64,000 bases of DNA from Oryzias latipes (Eukaryota > Chordata > Actinopteri > Beloniformes > Adrianichthyidae), in NCBI RefSeq assembly GCF_002234675.1, contig NC_019859.2, positions 13,035,483 through 13,099,482 of the forward strand, given 5' to 3'. Positions within the stretch are counted from its first letter, which is position 1. Every line of letters begins with the position of its first letter. Under the pieces are notes generated by a model. That model was not told the DNA's origin and did not search any database. It saw only the letters and a program-made list of their open reading frames with translations. Shown one piece after another: positions 57,261 through 64,000 of the stretch. Position numbers and translations under genes: made by a program.

Positions 57261-57775
57261 TTCTCCAAGTATTTGACAATTGAGGTTGATTTTTGTGTAT
57301 TGACGTAACTGTGTAGTAAAATAACAAGTAAATCCCCTTTAATCGAATGATTACAAAAGTTGATTGTCATGTGTTCCTCTTTTAAATCAACAGTCAGATT
57401 TATATAAATATTGTCAAAACATTATAGCTGTAGTTGTTATGCAGTAAATGGACCATTATGGTGTCTTAAGGTGCAACATTTCGTAATTATAATTTAGTTT
57501 ATATCTCCATTATTAAGAAATAAAACGTTTAAGATAAACTTTTTTTTAAACTCTCATATATTCGGCAGCAAAAAATTCATCCAGAAATACAACAGCAAAA
57601 AATGGCTTTCACAGAGGATAAAGTGACCTTCAGAAAACAAATAACACAGAGGAACATCTGCAAAAACTGCTTTTTTTACGACAAAGTAAATTAAAATTAA
57701 ACAGAAATGAATAAGTATTTTTACTACATTGCTGTGTAATTTTTATTTTATTAAAGTTGTAACTTCTCCCCGATC
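57261..57775. other. AT-rich spacer before the kinesin-13-like gene
   Basis: No feature was recognised. Confidence 0.4.
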
Positions 57776-58060
57776 CACTATGTGGCGCTGTAACTTCCGG
57801 GTTAGACCAGCTAACAGAAGAACACATGCACCGTCTGCTTCGAAAAATATACATTTTTATTAATTAGGAAATGACAAATTAATGGAACATTTCCACGACG
57901 GCAGCCAATCAGAAAAAGGAAAAATTGCTACGGCACAGTTTCAAATCTTGAAAGTTGTTGGAAAAGAGAGCTCGTTAGTGAGTTTTGTCTTCAGGCAATA
58001 TTTTTTAAAATAAATTAGAACGCGTAATTCAAGAAAGTGGAAGTATGATATCACTATAGT
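57776..58060 (+). promoter_or_regulatory. Promoter region of the kinesin-13-like gene (inferred)
   Basis: It contains an ETS-type ACTTCCGGG at 57790-57798 beside a gtggcgctgtaa word, a usual arrangement in TATA-less promoters. It lies 260 bases before the first ATG. Confidence 0.35.
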
Positions 58061-61000
58061 ATGATGGAGGATAATCTGTCCAGAAAACATGTGGGACTGT
58101 TTATCCAAATCAGTCGCAGTGATGGTGGTAGGTTCATATTTCCCTCTAGTCTATGTTGTAACGACTCCGAGTTGAGACAGAACTGCTGGCGGCCTGCGCC
58201 CCCCTCTAGTTTCTGCCAGTTAAATGTTGTCTTTTTCTTATTTTTAGATTGACATACGTGAAATGTGTCCACTCAATCCAGAGTTTGTGTGTCAACTCAA
58301 TGCTGCCAACAAAGAAGCTGCTGAGCCTCCCACTGCTGCTACTGACAAAGTAAGTTTAGAATCATGTTTATGTTGAAAAGAGGAATGTTATTCACAATCA
58401 AAGATAAGAAAAGTTTAGTAGCTATTTAGATATTAGGAACCAGGAACATCTGTCACTTTTGTAGAAGTATGAACGACAACTTCATTTTTCAAGTATTCCT
58501 GCACCTTCCTCCTGTATGTAGATATATATTTTTTCTCACCAACTAAGGGAGTGCTGCTCACAACTATTAGCTTTCTCTGTGCTAGCAGATGATCTTCCTC
58601 AGTGTTTATGATTATTATGATGCCTCTAGATAAAATCAGCTGAGCAATTGCTTTATCAAGCTCTGCAAAATTGTGATAACAGTTATTAGAGGCTGGTGAT
58701 TGAGTTGAGTCAAATAAAAGACAGGATTAATCCGTTTCTAACCCTTTTTTTCCCCTTTATAGCAATATATAGGCACAGGGCAAATTAAAACGGTTTAAAA
58801 TTAAATTCTGATGTCTGTAGTAACTATATAGTTCTTCTTATTAAAGTAAAAAACAAACCAAAAATGTATTTTATGATCGTGTCATATTTCTACCTGCTTG
58901 GTGTGAAACCTGGGCTTGTTTGGAGAACAAAGCTTTACTATATTTGAATCATTTCCCTACAGCATGCAGCACATCCAGCAGTCTTCCTCAGCTCACCCTG
59001 AGACCATTCATCCGGATCTTAACCCGCCAACCAATCAAAGTTTCTGGTTCTGGTTAGTATCAAACTTTTTAAACCTTAAAAAAATGGAGTCTGTACAGTA
59101 AATGTGATGCATCTCAATGGCAGACATTTGTTATATTAATCTCTTTTCATGTTGATGTATTTATTATCGGTCTCTGTTTCTTTTTGTACAGCAGCTCCTA
59201 AACAGCACCGCAGAGGGAATGATGCCAAACCGGCGCCATCGGTGCCTTTTCTACGTGAGTCGAAAATACGGTGGCCCAGAAGGGTCACAACACAACACAT
59301 TAACTTTATACACAACACACTAACTTTATACACAACACACTAACTTTACACACAACACACTAACTTTACACACAACACATTAACTTAACACACAACACAT
59401 TAACTCACAACACATTAACTCACAACACATTAACTCACAACACAACACATTAACTCACAACACAACACATTAACTCACAACACAACACAATAACTCACAA
59501 CACAACACATTAACTCACAACACAACACATTAACTCACAACACAACACATTAACTTTACACACAACACATTAACTTTACACACAACACATTAACTTAACA
59601 CACAACACATTAACTCACAACACAACACATTAACTCACAACACAACACATTAACTCACAACACAACACAATAACTCACAACACAACACAATAACTCACAA
59701 CACAACACATTAACTCACAACACAACACATTAACTTTACACACAACACATTAACTTAACACACAACACATTAACTCACAACACAACACATTAACTCACAA
59801 CACAACACATTAACTCACAACACAACACATTAACTCACAACACAACACATTAACTTTACACACAACACATTAACTTTACACACAACACATTAACTTTACA
59901 CACAACACATTAACTTAACACACAACACATTAACTCACAACACAACAACTCACAACACAACACATTAACTCACAACACAACACATTAACTCACAACACAA
60001 CACAACACAATAACTCACAACACAACACAATAACTCACAACACAACACATTAACTCACAACACAACACAATAACTCACAACACAACACATTAACTCACAA
60101 CACAACACAACAACTCACAACACAACACATTAACTCACAACACAACACATTAACTCACAACACAACACATTAACTCACAACACAACACATTAACTCACAA
60201 CACAACACATTAACTCACAACACAACACATTAACTTTACACACAACACATTAACTTAACACACAACACATTAACTCACAACACAACACATTAACTCCCAA
60301 CACAACACATTAACTCCCAACACAACACATTAACTCCCAACACAACACAATAACTCACACAACACAACAACACATTAACTCACAACACAACACATTAACT
60401 CACAACACAACACATTAACTCACAACACAACACATTAACTCACAACACAACACATTAACTCACAACACAACACATTAACTCACAACACAACACATTAACT
60501 CACAACACAACACATTAACTCACAACACAACACATTAACTCACAACACAACACATTAACTTAACACACAACACATTAACTTAACACACAACACATTAACT
60601 CACAACACAACACATTAACTCACAACACAATAACTCACAACACAACACATTAACTCACAACACAACACATTAACTCACAACACAACACAACACATTAACT
60701 CATGGCCCAGAAGGGTCACAACACAATACATTAACTTACCTCACAACACACTAACTCACAACGGAAGTAAAGCAGCAATTGAAGTGCTTTTATTCTGAAA
60801 TTTCTACTGGGCTGAGCAGCTAACTACCTAACAGAAAGTAATGTCACAGTGAGCTGTGGAGGGAGCATGTTATTGCTACAAGAGAAGCTAGCAGCAGTGT
60901 TGCCAGAAACTTTGTCTTTACTACAGTTCTCCTTCCTCTAAACCAGTGTTTTTCAACCTTTTCGGAGCCACGGCACACTTTAACCTTAAAAAAAATCCCG

Positions 61001-64000
61001 CGGCACACCAGCATCCAAAAATTAAAAAAAAAGGAGAAACTCATACTCTGTATTGATCTACAGCCCCTCCACAAACTCACGTGCATTTTTGAGATAATTG
61101 TTGCAGAAAAAGCTGGAAACTGCAGCTGTTTTTTTTCTAAAAGATGCAATAAAAGATAAGTTAGAAGATTTAAAAACAGTTTGATGTGTGTTCGTTGGTT
61201 TCAAGACGTTTAACAACAGATCTCCGTATGCGCTGTCACTCTCACAACCCAATGCATCATGGGAGATGTAGTGCATAAAACGGCCGGAGATCGGTTTTCG
61301 GAGCTTCATTGTTTTGTTCACTTGTTCCACGGTCTGATACCGGATTCTGTGGGAAGCTACACCGCTAAAGACGAGCTTTAGCTGCTATTTTTTTTAGAAC
61401 TGAGCGACTTTACGAACTAAATCGAGACAAGGAAGTGAAGACTTTAACCACTTCTGATTGGTCAGACTGATGACATGTGATTAAGCCTTCAAGAATGATT
61501 GGTGGAGACAGTTAAAGGGACGGGTCGTTTCCAAAATACAGCCGAAGGTGCAGCTGAATCGCGGTACCTTATCAAAATGTCTTTAATAAAATAAACAGTG
61601 ATGAAAGTCTTCCGGGAATTCCCGGAAATCCGGGTTTTTGAGCAAACCGAACGTACTTTCCGGGAAATAAAGACCTGATCTCTACGGACAAATCGCTTTC
61701 CGGATCAAAAAATGGTCTGAAATCAGCTAATTTTAGCTTTATTTTCTATATTTCTCCGCAGATCGCTTCCTCTATGGTCGTGGCCATCTCTCGTCTTCCC
61801 GGCCTAATTGACCAATGACGGGACGTTTTAGTTGCTTTCGGATGCGTCGACGGGTCTGATTGGCTCTGTCTGCACCACGTGGTCAGCGTGACTCGCTTCC
61901 CTAGAGACCAAAACTGGCGGACCCACGCTAAATTTTCACAAACACATCTGAAGAGTTTGCGATCAAATTTGTGTTAAAATAATGGCAGGCATCGTCATTA
62001 TTGAGCGTGGTCACGACCTCAGTTGTGAGAAGACGATAAAAAACAAATTGAAGTGGTCTTGGCTGGAAAAAAAAGATTTTTAAGGTAGTGTAGGTCAAAT
62101 ACTTTTTTGTGTAAAATAATCTCAAAACCACATTTTGAAATAATTTCAATTTTAGTTTTGAGTTTCAGTTTTTATTTTGAATACATTTCTTTATCTAATT
62201 TATTTGTATTTCCTAATTACCATGATTTAGTTCAGTATAGTTGACATTAATTATAAGTATTTGATGGTTTGGACCCACACTCCCTTAAAAAATAATGTTT
62301 ACAATGTTTAGTTTAGTTTGTATGTTTGTTTTGATATTTCCCAGATTACTTAGTATTGGTGTTAAAGAATTGATGTATTATGTTATAGAATTATAGTTTA
62401 AAGCAGATCCCATATTTTGATGTAGTTATAGTTTGAGAAAACAGTGCAAGTGGATGTTGTACATCAGTCATTTCTAAAGCAGAAATAATGTATAAATAAC
62501 TGAGGTATTTTCATAGAATATAATAGTTACTGGTGTTCTTTTTGCCATTTGGGGCTTTGATGTTACTATATTTTAGCAATTGTATGTTTTGCAGCTTTAA
62601 GGAAAAGCGTAGATTGTAGGATTGTGTTACTTTGAGCAATTTTCCAAATTCTTTTTTAGGACCAGCAAGTCCTTAATGGAGAGTCAAACTAGGGGTTTGA
62701 ATGACAAATCATGATGCTCCAATTAGTCTTAGTTTCTTGATAAAGAAGTGAATAACTAGTTGCCAGAATGCACCAGAATGCATCTAAGACCACGTATTTT
62801 TCCAAAATTTCGCTCTGTGCCCGCCATATCGCTCAAAGAAAAGTTCAGGGATTTTTTCCTTGCCTGACTTTCATCACTGAATAAAATAAACACAAAGAAA
62901 AAGTATTTTATGATCTTTTATATTCCTAACTCCTCAGTGTTTTATCAGGGCCTGTTTGGATGAACAGAGAGCTGAAATCATGGAGATGGTAATTGCTTTT
63001 AGATCAGTTAATGAGGGCAATTTCCAACGGCACACTTGACCATCTCTCACGGCACACTAGTGTGCCGCGGCACACTGGTTGAAAAACACTGCTCTAAACA
63101 CACACAATATGAACGCACACTCCTCCCTCCGCTCTGACACCCCCCTCTGTCGCTGCACGCGCGCTCCTCTCCTCTCCTTTTTTCCGCTCCGTCCTCTCAC
63201 ACAGGCACGTGCAGTCCCCAACACACACGCACACACAGGACGGAGCGAAAAAAAAAGGAGAGGAGCGCGCGTGCAGCGACAGAGGGGGATGTCAGAGCGG
63301 AGGGAGGAGTGTGCGTTCATATTGTGTGTGTTTAGAGGAACGAGAACCATAGTAAAGACAAAGTTTCTGGCAACACTGCTGCTAGCTTCTCTTGTAGCAA
63401 TAACATGCTCCCTCCACAGCTCACTGTGACATTACTTTCTGTTAGGTAGTTAGCTGCTCAGCCCAGTAGAAATTTCAGAATAAAAGCACTTCAATTGCTG
63501 CTTTACTTCCGTTGTGAGTTAATGTGTTGTGAGGTAAGTTAATGTGTTGTGTTGTGACCCTTCTGGGCCATGAGTTAATGTGTTGTGAGTTAATGTGTTG
63601 TGAGTTATTGTGTTGTGAGTTAATGTGTTGTGTTGTGAGTTAATGTGTTGTGTTGTGAGTTATTGTGTTGTGTTGTGAGTTATTGTGTTGTGTTGTGAGT
63701 TAATGTGTTGTGTGTTAAGTTAATGTGTTGTGTGTAAAGTTAATGTGTTGTGTGTAAAGTTAGTGTGTTGTGTGTAAAGTTAGTGTGTTGTGTGTAAAGT
63801 TAGTGTGTTGTGTATAAAGTTAATGTGTTGTGTTGTGACCCTTCTGGGCCACCGTACGAAAAAGGAGAATGAACCTGAGAAGATGCCGCCGCCTATTATT
63901 TTGACATTTGAAAAGTGTTGATCTTCTCTCATTTCAATAAAATTGTATTCTCTCCATTTAGCCCAAGATGTTTTCGCCCATCTGAACTACAGGAACTTTG
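58061..64000 (+). CDS. Kinesin-13 (KIF2-like), N-terminal exons, partial
   Basis: Kinesin-13 proteins are microtubule depolymerases; the motor domain would lie beyond the window. Exon 58061-58127 reads MMEDNLSRKHVGLFIQISRS then DG, like the KIF2A start (QIGIYVEIKRSDG). Exon 58248-58349 reads IDIREMCPLNPEF, like IDLESIFSLNPDL of KIF2A. Plausible in-phase continuations are 58992-59052 and 59192-59254 (APKQHRRGNDAKPAPS), and an exon from 63962 off the edge. Between the first two exons, KIF2 genes have an exon of about 95 nt (VTVEW...TKGKE); it is absent from the 120 bp gap, and a direct join would shift the frame to an immediate TGA. So the gene has lost an exon, the assembly has a gap, or this is a remnant. 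A 4.6 kb foldback element lies 14 bp after the donor at 59254. The family call is moderate and the paralogue is not decided. Confidence 0.5.
59285..60700 (+). repeat. 20-bp satellite, left arm (about 70 units)
   Basis: The unit is CACAACACAACACATTAACT, with variants ending CTTTACA and CTTAACA and a few with CAACAACT or CCCAACAC. Higher-order blocks of variants recur, for example the ttaca/ttaaca pairs near 59560, 59740, 59860 and 60230. Confidence 0.97.
60944..63091. mobile_element. Non-autonomous hAT element with perfect 8-bp target duplication
   Basis: 2148 bp. The ends CAGTGTTTTTCAACC and GGTTGAAAAACACTG are perfect inverted repeats. The target duplication CTCTAAAC is at 60936-60943 and 63092-63099. 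Subterminal GTGCCGCGGCACAC palindromes lie near the right end, with a related ccacggcacac near the left. Interior ORFs (up to 101 codons) show no hAT transposase signature, so mobilisation would need a partner. It splits the left arm of the foldback element and is therefore the younger insertion. Confidence 0.9.
63510..63838 (-). repeat. 20-bp satellite, right arm (about 13-15 units)
   Basis: Reverse complement of the left-arm satellite (unit gagttaatgtgttgtgttgt with ttaca and ttaaca variants in the same outer order). It is only about one fifth as long as the left array. Confidence 0.95.

Larger units (their letters stand above)
59269..63854. mobile_element. 4.6 kb foldback element with satellite-bearing inverted arms
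   Basis: The outer ends CGGTGGCCCAGAAGGGTCAC and its complement are flanked by TA (59267-59268 and 63855-63856), a possible TA duplication. A second, inner copy of the end (TGGCCCAGAAGGGTCACAAC) lies at 60704 and, inverted, near 63554-63573. Between outer and inner ends lies a 20-bp satellite, long on the left and short on the right. Inside, about 300 bp on each side (60740-60943 plus 63092-63200, against 63215-63530) pair as a hairpin centred near 63210. A hAT element is inserted in the left arm. No transposase was recognised. The TA flank hints at Tc1/mariner, but the ends do not look like a known family. Confidence 0.8.

Noticed and set aside
59285-60700. CRISPR-like repeat array
   Set aside because: Units are contiguous with no spacers, in a vertebrate genome; it is a 20-bp satellite.
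63057-63429. Paired 97- and 116-codon ORFs on opposite strands
   Set aside because: They are translations of the palindromic core of the foldback element and the hAT end, which is why the two proteins resemble each other.

Overview
The window is nuclear DNA of a ray-finned fish, probably a percomorph teleost. The genes have small exons, canonical GT-AG introns and vertebrate protein sequences. The intergenic DNA is AT-rich and carries repeats typical of fish: TTAA-target MITEs, hAT ends, a tRNA-derived SINE, and L2, Rex/RTE and L1/Tx1 LINE pieces. The species is not identified. All gene calls come from reading translated exons against family sequences I know; no search was run.

Gene order: LIAS (last exon, +, ends at 747); UGDH (-, 11 coding exons, 3353-8283); MAP9 (-, 13 exons, 11118-15325); SMIM14 (-, 4 coding exons, 18066-19618); UBE2K (+, 7 exons, 23737-26077); PDS5A (-, 32 coding exons, 28529-49730); and the 5' part of a kinesin-13 (KIF2-like) gene (+, from 58061, running off the right edge). 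LIAS-UGDH-SMIM14-UBE2K-PDS5A matches human 4p14. MAP9, which is on 4q in human, sits between UGDH and SMIM14 here. Every exon of UGDH, MAP9, SMIM14, UBE2K and PDS5A joins in phase, giving predicted proteins of 496, 609, 105, 200 and 1285 aa. LIAS/UGDH and UBE2K/PDS5A are convergent pairs. The genes are housekeeping-type (lipoate synthesis, UDP-glucuronate synthesis, spindle and cilium microtubules, an ER/membrane microprotein, ubiquitin conjugation, cohesin control) and do not form a pathway.

The unusual content is in the repeats. (1) A TTAA-target MITE has made a head-to-tail array of three ~690 bp copies (43284-45368) in the 10.8 kb intron of PDS5A; each copy carries two CTCF-core-like motifs. 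(2) A different MITE family, with at least seven copies or pieces here, carries a conserved short coding-like module starting at an ATG (translation like [22 protein letters not shown]). (3) A 4.6 kb foldback element (59269-63854) lies just behind a splice donor of the kinesin-13-like gene. Its arms contain a 20-bp satellite, about 1.4 kb on the left and 0.26 kb on the right, and a 2.15 kb hAT element with a perfect 8-bp target duplication is inserted in its left arm. The kinesin-13-like gene also seems to lack the exon expected between its first and second visible exons.

I saw no retrovirus, LTR element, Polinton, CRISPR array or bacterial-type operon.
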